From: Paenibacillus odorifer
Lineage (GTDB): Bacteria > Bacillota > Bacilli > Paenibacillales > Paenibacillaceae
Length of the DNA: 64,000 bases
Assembly: GCF_000758725.1 (NCBI RefSeq)
Contig: NZ_CP009428.1
Location: 2,728,001 to 2,792,000, forward strand
Direction: 5' to 3'
The position numbers and the translations under genes were made by a program. Under the pieces are notes generated by a model. The model had not been told where the DNA came from. It saw only the letters and a list, made by a program, of their open reading frames with translations, and did not search any database. Of this stretch, positions 29,790 through 38,054 are shown piece after piece (positions within the stretch are counted from its first letter, which is position 1; each line of letters begins with the position of its first letter).

Positions 29790-30386
29790 GTGAACAAAAA
29801 CGACGAGGTGGAATATTGTAACCTGGAACTGCGGTTCGACAGACAGCATATCCAGGACCTGATCAAGGATTTGATTCAAGAAGGTTATTCCCTATATTGG
29901 AGCGAGAATGAACAGGTCTTTGTGATTTCGGTCCGTACGGGTCGTAAGTTAGTGAAATTGCGGTTTCAAAGGATTAAGGACGGCTATAAGCTTGTGGGCG
30001 ATTATATGATCCGTGATGCTCGCTTGTCAGAGTGGATGGAGAAATTAATTGGGGATATGCGCGGGCATGCTATCGTTAAGCGTTTCCGGGATCGGCAGAT
30101 TATTATTGAAAATATTCTGTTTGGCGAAGTGATTCGCCTGGTTGAAATTTCTGGTTATCAGCAGCGTGTGTTATATCAGAAGGGACCTATGCTCACAGAT
30201 GAGGAGCTGACAAGACTCTTTTATTCTATTGAAGGGGAAGAACGGGTTCGCCAGCGGAGAATTGAAGTGGATGAACAGTTGGATCGGTTAAATGATGCAT
30301 TAAAGGCTGGAGATACGGTTCGCGCGGACAAATGTCGAGCTGAGCTTGCCTTTTTGACCAAGGAATTGTTTATGTTAGAATGGTAA
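29790..30386 (+). CDS. conserved hypothetical protein (198 aa)
   Basis: GTG 29790 lies after TTAGGGGGGAG. The product is mixed alpha/beta (VEYCNLELRFDRQHIQDLIK, YSLYWSENEQVFVISV, RTGRKLVKLRFQRIKDGYKL) with a C-terminal coiled coil (RQRRIEVDEQLDRLNDALKA) and no membrane segment. I recognise it only as the sort of uncharacterised protein seen next to gnd in Paenibacillus. Confidence 0.65.
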   Translation: MNKNDEVEYCNLELRFDRQHIQDLIKDLIQEGYSLYWSENEQVFVISVRTGRKLVKLRFQRIKDGYKLVGDYMIRDARLSEWMEKLIGDMRGHAIVKRFRDRQIIIENILFGEVIRLVEISGYQQRVLYQKGPMLTDEELTRLFYSIEGEERVRQRRIEVDEQLDRLNDALKAGDTVRADKCRAELAFLTKELFMLEW

Positions 30387-30647
30387 GCAAGTGCCGGGCA
30401 AATGTTCTTTCAAGGCACCCTGTTCATCGGGGTGTCTTATATTTGTATTGGAACTTGCAGACAGGGGTTCACTTCTGACGTTAAAAACGTTAAAATAGTC
30501 ATTGTGATCATTTCTTGGTCTGAATTTGTCAATGAAATTGATCTCTATTCGCAGGGCAGGCTTTGCTGTCTCTGATAAAGGGTGGTATTCTTATACTGCG
30601 AGAAATGGATTTCACAAAAATATAGGGTGCAAAGGGTGGAGGACCAG

Positions 30648-32063
30648 ATGGCAAAACAACAAATCGGCGTTATTGGCTTGGCGGTAATGGGCAAGAATTT
30701 GGCTCTAAATATCGAAAGCAAAGGTTTTTCCGTATCCGTATTCAACCGCTCCCCGGAGAAGACACATGATCTTCTTGCTGAAGCGGAAGGTAAAAACCTC
30801 GTAGGCACATTTTCTGTTGAGGAATTTGTAGCTTCGCTGGAAACACCGCGCAAAATTCTGATCATGGTTCAAGCTGGTAAAGCTACTGATGCTACCATCG
30901 AGCAACTGCTGCCGCATCTTGATCAAGGCGACATCATTATCGACGGAGGGAATGCTTACTTCCCTGATACAGTTCGTCGCAGTAAAGAGCTGGAAGAAAA
31001 AGGTTTCCGCTTTATCGGTACTGGAGTTTCTGGTGGTGAAGAAGGTGCTCTTAAAGGTCCTTCGATTATGCCAGGTGGTCAAGAAAGTGCGTATAAACTT
31101 GTAGAGCCTATCCTAACGGCAATCTCAGCCAAAGTGGACGGAGAGCCTTGCTGTACATATATCGGACCTGACGGTGCAGGACACTATGTTAAAATGGTGC
31201 ACAACGGTATCGAATATGGTGATATGCAATTGATCTGTGAAGCTTATCAGTTGTTGAAAGATGTTCTAGGTCTGGATGCAAAAGAACTTCACAATATTTT
31301 CAAAGAGTGGAACAGCGGCGAGCTCGACAGCTACCTGATCGAGATCACTACTGATATCTTTGCTCAATATGACGAAGAAACCGGCAAACCTATGGTTGAC
31401 GTTATCCTTGATTCCGCTGGCCAAAAGGGTACTGGTAAATGGACAAGCCAAAGCTCACTAGATCTTGGTGTACCTCTGTCCATGATTACCGAATCCGTAT
31501 TCTCCCGCTTCCTGTCTGCTATGAAGGATGAGCGCGTAGAAGCAAGCAAAGTGCTTAACGGACCAGAAGCAACAACTTTTGAAGGCGACAAAGCCGAATT
31601 CATCGAGAACGTGCGTAAAGCATTGTTCGCGAGCAAAATCGTATCCTACGCGCAAGGTTTCGCTCAACTTCGCGTAGCTTCCGACGAATATGGATGGGAT
31701 CTGAAATATGGCGAGCTGGCTAAAATCTGGCGCGGCGGCTGCATTATCCGTTCCCGTTTCCTACAAAACATCACAGATGCTTATGAGAACAATGCAGAGC
31801 TTAAGAATCTGCTTCTTGATCCTTTCTTCAAGAATGTTATGGATAATTACCAATCTGCATGGCGTAAAGTCATTGCTTCTGCGGTAACTTTGGGTGTTCC
31901 AGTCCCTGGATTCTCCAGCGCATTGGCTTACTATGACAGCTACCGTACAGAACGTTTGCCTGCTAACTTGCTTCAGGCTCAACGTGATTACTTTGGCGCT
32001 CACACCTTCAAACGTGTGGACAAAGAAGGCGTCTTCCACCACAACTGGATGGCAGCAGAATAA
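30648..32063 (+). CDS. gnd: 6-phosphogluconate dehydrogenase, decarboxylating (471 aa)
   Basis: Converts 6-phosphogluconate to ribulose 5-phosphate with CO2 and NADPH in the oxidative pentose phosphate pathway. NAD(P) site [12 protein letters not shown] at residues 9-20, signature region [14 protein letters not shown], catalytic block [19 protein letters not shown] and [13 protein letters not shown], and the C-terminal FHHNW tail. Length is exactly the family norm. ATG 30648 after GGGTGGAGG; an upstream in-frame ATG has no signal. Confidence 0.97.
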   Translation: MAKQQIGVIGLAVMGKNLALNIESKGFSVSVFNRSPEKTHDLLAEAEGKNLVGTFSVEEFVASLETPRKILIMVQAGKATDATIEQLLPHLDQGDIIIDGGNAYFPDTVRRSKELEEKGFRFIGTGVSGGEEGALKGPSIMPGGQESAYKLVEPILTAISAKVDGEPCCTYIGPDGAGHYVKMVHNGIEYGDMQLICEAYQLLKDVLGLDAKELHNIFKEWNSGELDSYLIEITTDIFAQYDEETGKPMVDVILDSAGQKGTGKWTSQSSLDLGVPLSMITESVFSRFLSAMKDERVEASKVLNGPEATTFEGDKAEFIENVRKALFASKIVSYAQGFAQLRVASDEYGWDLKYGELAKIWRGGCIIRSRFLQNITDAYENNAELKNLLLDPFFKNVMDNYQSAWRKVIASAVTLGVPVPGFSSALAYYDSYRTERLPANLLQAQRDYFGAHTFKRVDKEGVFHHNWMAAE

Positions 32064-32085
32064 TCTAATTGACTGAATGACAAGC

Positions 32086-32133
32086 GGCCCGGACGGCTTC
32101 ACCAGAAATGGGGAGCCTTTCGGGTCTTTTTTT
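32086..32133 (+). terminator. terminator of gnd
   Basis: GGCCCG..CGGCT pairs with AGCC...CGGGTC, then TTTTTTT, 20 bases after the stop. Confidence 0.75.
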
Positions 32134-32207
32134 ACTGGAAGAAGCGGATTGTCTAATGTTTTGACCCTGTGTTATGATATGACAAATATCGCGGTTGGAG
32201 GATAGTC

Positions 32208-32756
32208 ATGGCTGGGGATACAGAAGAACTAAAAACGATGAGTCAGGAAGATAAGAACAAAAACATTATTTTAGTAGGGATGATGGCGACTGGTAAGTCA
32301 ACTGTTGGTGCTATTTTGGCCGAGGAGCTGGGCTATGAGCTGGTTGATTTGGATCATGTCATTATTGAGACTGAAGGCAGAAGCATTGCAGAAATCTTCG
32401 CAGAAGATGGTGAGGAATACTTTCGAAGCGTAGAAACTGCGGTTCTTAAGCAAATGCTAGAGTCTGAGAATAAATTAATATCCACTGGTGGTGGCGCGGT
32501 ATTGGCGCCGGGGAATACAGCCTTAATGCTGAGTAAAGGGCATGTGGTTGCGCTAACGGCAACTGAGGAAGAGATTATTGCACGTGTTAGCGGGGATCAG
32601 AATCGTCCGCTGCTCGCCGGCAATGCAGAAGAACGGGTCAGACGAATCATGGAAGATCGCCAGGATGCATACCTATTCGCGCATTACACGGTCGATACAA
32701 CGGGACTGACTGCGGCAGAAGTGTCGCAACATATTTTAATGCATTACCGCGGTTGA
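32208..32756 (+). CDS. aroK: shikimate kinase (182 aa)
   Basis: Phosphorylates shikimate in the chorismate pathway. P-loop GMMATGKST at about residue 25, shikimate-binding DLDHVIIETEGRSIAEIFAE, and ISTGGGAVL at about residue 95 (the GGG motif). The adenine lid has NRPLL. A 15-residue polar N-terminal extension precedes the fold; GGAGGATAGTC supports the ATG at 32208, and a second ATG lies ten codons in. aroA follows after one opposed gene. Confidence 0.93.
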   Translation: MAGDTEELKTMSQEDKNKNIILVGMMATGKSTVGAILAEELGYELVDLDHVIIETEGRSIAEIFAEDGEEYFRSVETAVLKQMLESENKLISTGGGAVLAPGNTALMLSKGHVVALTATEEEIIARVSGDQNRPLLAGNAEERVRRIMEDRQDAYLFAHYTVDTTGLTAAEVSQHILMHYRG

Positions 32757-32760
32757 GCTT

Positions 32761-33066
32761 TTAAGAGAGTGTCTCATTCCATTCAATCATACCACCGCTG
32801 AGGTTCGCAGCGTTATAACCAAACTGCTGTAGATATTCGCAGACACGTTGGCTGCGGGCACCGGAACGGCAAATGAAGATCACTTTGGCGTCGCTTGGAA
32901 TATCCTCAGTACGGTGTGGAATTTCTCCCATAGGGATATGTTGTGCACCTGGAATCATCCCAGAGGCCACCTCTTCGTCTTCGCGAACATCGATGAGTAC
33001 AAGGTCTTCACCTGTCTCTATACACTGCCGTAATTCTTGCGGTGTGATTTGTGGTACATTATGCAT
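32761..33066 (-). CDS. rhodanese-like domain protein (101 aa)
   Basis: A single rhodanese domain: VLIDVREDEEVASGMIPGAQ, HIPMGEIPHR and active-site loop FICRSGARSQRVCEYLQQFG with the catalytic cysteine in C-R-S-G-A-R. Single-domain forms carry persulfide sulfur to acceptor proteins. It lies between aroK and aroA on the opposite strand, ending 5 bases from aroK. Confidence 0.92.
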   Translation of the reverse strand: MHNVPQITPQELRQCIETGEDLVLIDVREDEEVASGMIPGAQHIPMGEIPHRTEDIPSDAKVIFICRSGARSQRVCEYLQQFGYNAANLSGGMIEWNETLS

Positions 33067-33176
33067 GGGTTTGACCTCTTTTCATCAGAAGAATGGTTTA
33101 ATGATAACACAAGAACAGAATACCCTGTCAAACGAGCATTACATACCCACTACATCTACTAAGGAGAGTTTATATT

Positions 33177-34469
33177 ATGGACGTTATTGTTAGGCCAACG
33201 CCATCTCTGCAAGGAGAATTTGGAGCCCTCTCTTCCAAAAACTATACGACACGTTATCTGCTGGTTGCGGCATTGTCTGAAGGAGTAAGTACGATTTATC
33301 ATCCTGCACATAGTGAGGATAGCGACGCGATCCGTCGCTGCATAGCAGATTTGGGTGCTGTGCTTACAGAGGATGAGGAAAAGATTGTGATTCAAGGCTT
33401 CGGACGTCATCCAAAAGACGTTAAAGAACTTAATGTAGGAAATGCCGGAGCGGTGCTGCGTTTTCTTATGGCTGTGGCCGCGTTAAGTCCTGAGGTTACT
33501 TTTGTAAATACGTATCCAGACTCATTGGGCAAACGTCCGCATGACGACTTGATTGTGGCGCTGGAACAGCTAGGTGTTCAGGTGGAGCATAATGAAGGGA
33601 AATTGCCAATCACGATCCGTGGGGGTAAACCGGTTGGAGGCAGAATTACTGTCTCTGGTGCAGTAAGCTCCCAGTTCTTAAGTGCTCTATTATTCCTGAC
33701 ACCATTGCTTGAAGAAGATAGTGAAATTATTGTCCTCGATGATTTGAAATCGAAGGTTGTCGTGGGCCAGACCTTGGAAGTGTTGGAGCAGGCAGGTATT
33801 GTGGTGCACGCTGCGGATGATTACATGTCCTTTAAAGTTCCAGGTCGTCAAGCTTATGCAGCTAAGTCATATACTGTTCAAGGTGACTACCCAGGCTCTG
33901 CGGCAATCCTTGCGGCGGCTGCCGTTACAAAGTCGGATGTGAAAATCCACCGTCTTGCAGAACAAAGTAAACAAGGTGAAAGAGCCATTGTTGATGTGCT
34001 GCGGATGATGGAAGTTCCTCTTACTCATGAAGAGGGCACAGTACATGTCCAAGGGAACGGTATCCTAAAAGCTGTTGAATTTGATGGAGATGCTGCAACC
34101 GATGCGGTATTGGCCATGGTGGCTGCCGCAGTATTTGCAGAAGGCACCTCCCGATTCTACAATGTTGAGAATTTGCGTTATAAGGAATGCGATCGCATTA
34201 CCGATTACTTAGCAGAATTAACCCGTGCCGGAGCTAAGGTAGAAGAACGCCGCGATGAGATAATTGTTCACGGTATGCCTGAAGGTGTCGAAGGCGGAGT
34301 CACCATTAATGCGCATTATGACCACCGCGTAATTATGGCACTATCCGTAGTGGGCCTGCGTGCGCGTAAACCTCTTTTGATTAAGGATGCACATCATGTG
34401 GCAAAATCTTATCCGCAATATTTTGATCACTTGCGTGCGCTTGGTGCGAATGTGGAGTGGGTACAATAG
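33177..34469 (+). CDS. aroA: 3-phosphoshikimate 1-carboxyvinyltransferase (EPSP synthase, 430 aa)
   Basis: Joins shikimate-3-phosphate and phosphoenolpyruvate. Substrate residues are present: SSKNYTTR (Lys and Arg), the Q-F-L-S-A-L-L block, GDYPGSAA, ENLRYKECDRI, YDHRVIM and HHVAKSYPQYF. Two conserved regions differ from the classical form: the usual S-K-S/T-x-S-N-R is SKNYTTR, and the usual G-N-A-G-T-A-M-R-P is GNAGAVLRF, so E. coli Thr97 and Pro101 are Ala and Phe here. The rest is full length. Start ATG 33177, TAAGGAGAG upstream. Confidence 0.93.
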   Translation: MDVIVRPTPSLQGEFGALSSKNYTTRYLLVAALSEGVSTIYHPAHSEDSDAIRRCIADLGAVLTEDEEKIVIQGFGRHPKDVKELNVGNAGAVLRFLMAVAALSPEVTFVNTYPDSLGKRPHDDLIVALEQLGVQVEHNEGKLPITIRGGKPVGGRITVSGAVSSQFLSALLFLTPLLEEDSEIIVLDDLKSKVVVGQTLEVLEQAGIVVHAADDYMSFKVPGRQAYAAKSYTVQGDYPGSAAILAAAAVTKSDVKIHRLAEQSKQGERAIVDVLRMMEVPLTHEEGTVHVQGNGILKAVEFDGDAATDAVLAMVAAAVFAEGTSRFYNVENLRYKECDRITDYLAELTRAGAKVEERRDEIIVHGMPEGVEGGVTINAHYDHRVIMALSVVGLRARKPLLIKDAHHVAKSYPQYFDHLRALGANVEWVQ

Positions 34470-34544
34470 GAATGAGGGAGCTAGCGTATCTAGCTTCAGT
34501 TAAACAAGGATCATTAAGTGTAACTATGGAAAGGGGCACTACTT

Positions 34545-34979
34545 ATGAGCTTTGAGAATCCAAGTCGGGAGCAGATCGGAGATATCCTTGCTTCCGCAGG
34601 TAACATTGCTGTTGTCGGCTTGTCAGACAAAACAGACCGAACCTCTTATATGGTCGCGGGCGCCATGCAAAGCCGGGGATATCGGATCATTCCCGTTAAC
34701 CCAACGGTGGATGGTGAGATCCTGGGAGAAAAGTGTTATCACACTTTAGCAGAAATTCCGGAGCCAGTGGACATCGTCAATGTATTCCGTCGAAGCGAAC
34801 ACTGCGCAAAGGTCGCGCAGGAGGTTGCTGACATTGGCGCACGTGTGCTGTGGCTCCAGCAGGGTATAGTTAGCGCAGAAGCCGCTGAAATCGCCGCTGA
34901 GCACGGTATGATCGCCATTATGGACCGCTGCATCAAGGTCGAAGAAGCGATCACAATGCATGGGCGTAGCCGGCAGTAG
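34545..34979 (+). CDS. CoA-binding domain protein, YccU-like (144 aa)
   Basis: A Rossmann-like CoA-binding fold: NIAVVGLSDKTDRTSYMVAG at residues 20-40, YRIIPVNPTVDGEILGEKCY, VDIVNVFRRSEHCAKVAQEV and VLWLQQGIVSAEAAEIAAEH, ending in DRCIKVEE. Single-domain relatives are conserved and uncharacterised. GGAAAGGGG precedes the ATG. Confidence 0.88.
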   Translation: MSFENPSREQIGDILASAGNIAVVGLSDKTDRTSYMVAGAMQSRGYRIIPVNPTVDGEILGEKCYHTLAEIPEPVDIVNVFRRSEHCAKVAQEVADIGARVLWLQQGIVSAEAAEIAAEHGMIAIMDRCIKVEEAITMHGRSRQ

Positions 34980-35072
34980 GGTTGGTCATATACTGTTGAA
35001 CTGAACACTGAGTTAAGTGTGTGGTGATTACAGTTATCGTTGACCAACGGACGTAACAAGGAACTGACGAAT

Positions 35073-35224
35073 AACGAACTAGCTGGTGAAGAATGAACTA
35101 GCTGATGAAGAACGAGCTAGCTGGCGAAGAACGGACTAACTGGTGAAGAATGAACTAGCTGGCGAAGAATGAACTAGCTGGTGAAGAACGAACTAGCTGG
35201 TGAAGAACGAACTAGCTGTTATGA
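35073..35224. repeat. eight tandem copies of a 19-bp repeat
   Basis: The unit AACGAACTAGCTGGTGAAG is repeated end to end at 35073, 35092, 35111, 35130, 35149, 35168, 35187 and 35206 with one to three changes per copy. Each unit contains the palindromic CTAG/AGCT core. The period is not a multiple of three and no start signal lies nearby, so it is non-coding. The rest of 34980-35388 shows nothing else. Confidence 0.9.
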
Positions 35225-35388
35225 ATGAGCAAAAGTGCAATAAACTAACTAGGTTTAAATTTATGACGCTGAGGTTATAGCAAACTTAGATGATGGAGAT
35301 CAGCCAAAGTAAGAGGTATTGTGTAACAAAAGGTGCGATTTTTAATGTAACTCGCCTGTTGAGCTAGTTATAATGAGATTAGACGAAG

Positions 35389-35429
35389 AACGTCCTTTAA
35401 CCGCTTTTTGCGGTGAAGGGCGTTTTTTT
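35389..35429. terminator. terminator before the DUF559-like gene
   Basis: AACGTCCTTTAACCGC pairs with GCGGTGAAGGGCGTT around TTTTT, followed by TTTTTTT, 24 bases before the next start. Confidence 0.8.
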
Positions 35430-35453
35430 ATTTTGTAGGGGAGGCTATAGGTT

Positions 35454-36122
35454 ATGGAGTTTGAAGAAGCGCATGGTTTGTTTATCGACCAACATATGAA
35501 ATCAAGAACAGGTGAAAGAAGAGGGAGGCTGGTTAGAGGCAATAATTTTGCGGAAAAGCTATTTTTGCAGAATGTATGGTGGCCTATGTTTGAGTCCCTA
35601 GACGATTTGCATCCAGAATACGAAGTATATGACTGGAATCGCAAATCACAATTCTTGGACTTTGCTTTTCTTCCGCAGACGGGCAGCAGCTTTGGGATCG
35701 AGTGTGATGGATATCAAAGCCATGTGAAAGATATGGACCGCGAAAAATTCAACTATTCAGTAAATAGGGACACTTTTTTGACTGGGATGGGCTGGAGGAT
35801 GATTCATTTTTCTTTTGATGATATCCAGCAACGTCCCGAGGTCTGCCGCATGCTGTTGCAACTGGTGCTGGCGCCTTACTTGGCTCGTAATTTTGCTAGC
35901 GTAGCTATTTTGTCTGAGGAAAAAGAGGTTCTGCGTTTCGCTTGGCGTCTCGGTAGACCGGTTCGTCCAAAGGATGTGGCCACGCATTTCTGCATTAATT
36001 TCCGTACGGCGCGTCGATTGCTGCAATCATTAAGTGAGAAGGGGTTGCTGAAGCCGGTTAATCAGGGAGAAAGAATTCGGTATTATGAGGTGAAGGCTCT
36101 CAGACCAGATCAAATGTGGTAA
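35454..36122 (+). CDS. DUF559-like endonuclease-fold protein with winged helix (222 aa)
   Basis: Residues 25-145 show the restriction-endonuclease-like pattern of DUF559/Vsr relatives: NNFAEKLFLQNVWWPMFESL, then QFLDFAFLPQTGSSFGIECD (D...E-x-D, candidate metal ligands) and NRDTFLTGMGWRMIHFSFDD. The last 65 residues form a winged helix (GRPVRPKDVATHFCINFRTA, RRLLQSLSEKGLLKPV, ERIRYYEVKALRPDQ). ATG 35454 lies after GGGGAGG. The last 25 codons reappear, degraded, four times in the downstream array. It could be a DNA mismatch or repeat-processing nuclease; function is not known. Confidence 0.75.
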   Translation: MEFEEAHGLFIDQHMKSRTGERRGRLVRGNNFAEKLFLQNVWWPMFESLDDLHPEYEVYDWNRKSQFLDFAFLPQTGSSFGIECDGYQSHVKDMDREKFNYSVNRDTFLTGMGWRMIHFSFDDIQQRPEVCRMLLQLVLAPYLARNFASVAILSEEKEVLRFAWRLGRPVRPKDVATHFCINFRTARRLLQSLSEKGLLKPVNQGERIRYYEVKALRPDQMW

Positions 36123-36138
36123 GAGGATCTTTAGAGTC

Positions 36139-37866
36139 TGCGCAAGGGAATAATTGCACTTTGTACAACTAAATCGCCGGAATAGTTATCTAAATGCGAA
36201 ATAGTTGTACTTTGTACACTTAAAACGCATCAAAGATTAGATTAGGTGGGAAATCATTAAAAATAGTTGTATGAAGTGCAGTTAAAAAAGTGCTCAGAGT
36301 AACGTCGATATGAATAGTTGTACAAAGTACACTTAAACTCAGGTGGAATTCCTAACTGTGAGTTTAGGGTGTTGGAGATAGCTAATGGGGGGAGAAAAGT
36401 TCGATGTTATGAAGCGAATGCTCTGGGATCAGATCAGTTCAGACCAGACTAGACCAGACCAGACCAGACCAGATCAAATCCAATCCAATCCAATCAATCA
36501 AATCAGGTATGCGAGGGATATCTTTACGATAGCTGCGCAAGGGAATAATTGCACTTTATACAGCTAAATCGCCGAAATAACTATCTATATGCGAAATAGT
36601 TGTACTTTGTACACTTAAAATACATCAAAGATTAGATTAGGTGGGAAATCACTAAAAATAGTTGTATGAAGTGCAGTTAAAAAAGCGCTCAGAGTAACGC
36701 CGATATGAATAGTTGCACAAAGTACACTTAAACTCAGGTGGAATTCCTAACTGTGAGTTTAGGGTGTTGGAGATAGCTAATGGGGGGAGAAAAGTTCGAT
36801 GTTATGAAGCGAATGCTCTGAGACCAGTTCAGATCAGATCAGACCAGATCAAAACAAATCAAATCCAATCCAATCAGGTATGCGAGGGACATCTATACGA
36901 TAGCTGCGCAAGGGAATAATTGCACTTTGTACAACTAAATCGCCGGAATAGTTATCTAAATGCGAAATAGTTGTACTTTGTACACTTAGAACGCATCAAA
37001 GATTAGGTTAAGTGGGAAATCACTAAAAATAGTTGTATGAAGTGCAGTTAAAAAGGTGCTTAGAGTAACGTCGATAGGAATAGTTGCACAAAGTACACTT
37101 AAACTCAGGTGGAATTCCTAACTGTGAGTTTAGGGTGTTGGAGATAGCTAATGGGGGGAGAAAAGTTCGATGTTATGAATCGAATGCTCTGGGATCAGAT
37201 CAGTTCAGACCAGACTAGACCAGACCAGACCAGACCAGACCAAATCAAATCAAATCCAATCCAATCAGGTATGCTAGGGACATCTATAGGACAGCTGCGC
37301 AAGGGAATAATTGCACTTTGTACAACTAAATCGCCGGAATAGTTATCTAAATGCGAAATAGTTGTACTTTGTACACTTAAAACGCATCAAAGATTAGATT
37401 AGGTGGGAAATCATTAAAAATAGTTGTATGAAGTGCAGTTAAAAAAGTGCTCAGAGTAACGTCGATATGAATAGTTGTACAAAGTACACTTAAACTCAGG
37501 TGGAATTCCAAACTGTGAGTTTAGGGTATTGGAGCTAATGGGGGGAGAAAAGTTCGATGTTATGAAGCGAGGGCTCTGAGATCAGATCAGTTCAGACCAA
37601 ACCAGACCGGATCAGACCAAATCAAATCCAATCCAATCCAATCAGGTATGCTAGGGACATCTATACGATAGCTGCGCAAGGGAATAATTGCACTTTATAC
37701 AGCTAAATAACTATCTAAATGCGAAATAGTTGTACTTTGTACACTTAAAACGCATCAACGATTAGGTTAAGTGGAAAATCTCTAAAAATAGTTGTATGAA
37801 GTGCAGTTAAAAAGGTGCTCAGAGTAACATCGATAGGAATAGTTGCACAAAGTACACTTAAACTCG
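36139..37866. repeat. array of five tandem units of about 380 bp with palindromic boxes
   Basis: Units start at TGCGCAAGGG at 36139, 36534, 36905, 37296 and 37673 (spacings 395, 371, 391, 377); the last stops at about 37866. Each unit holds four related 20-bp boxes; in unit 1 these are TTGCACTTTGTACAACTAAA (36154), AGTTGTACTTTGTACACTTA (36203), AGTTGTATGAAGTGCAGTTA (36265) and AGTTGTACAAAGTACACTTA (36316). Units 1 to 4 then carry a segment resembling the last codons of the preceding gene (G-R/E-K-V/I-R-C/Y-Y-E-A/V-x-A-L-R-P) and a microsatellite of GACCAGACCAGA and AATCCAATCC type. Short open frames in it are relics of that tail. Confidence 0.9.
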
Positions 37867-37996
37867 ATTCTGACTCTGTAATATTAATAGTCCCACGTAA
37901 ATACCAGCCGTTCTATGGATTCTAATGAATAAATGTTTAGTGGAAAGTGAGAATATTTGTTTTAAAAATGTAACGTGAAGATCTCATGAGTTTCTT

Positions 37997-38025
37997 TTGA
38001 CAAAAATCCCCGCAGCGCTTACCAT
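37997..38025 (+). promoter_or_regulatory. sigma-A promoter of the PTS operon
   Basis: TTGACA (37997-38002), 17-base spacer, TACCAT (38020-38025), 30 bases before the start of the permease gene. AGCGCTTAC within the spacer matches the right half of a cre site only. I see no antiterminator hairpin. Confidence 0.65.
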
Positions 38026-38054
38026 TCAATATAGAAAGAAAGGAGAGGGTAGCC

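Noticed and set aside
35073..35224. CRISPR or coding repeat
   Set aside because: Repeats are end to end without spacers and the 19-bp period is not a multiple of three.
36385..37342. Short frames of 60-68 codons in the repeat array
   Set aside because: They are copies of the tail of the upstream gene plus microsatellite (R-P-D-Q-T repeats), not independent genes.
36139..37866. CRISPR array
   Set aside because: Units are about 380 bp with no short spacers and no cas genes; the boxes are unevenly spaced.
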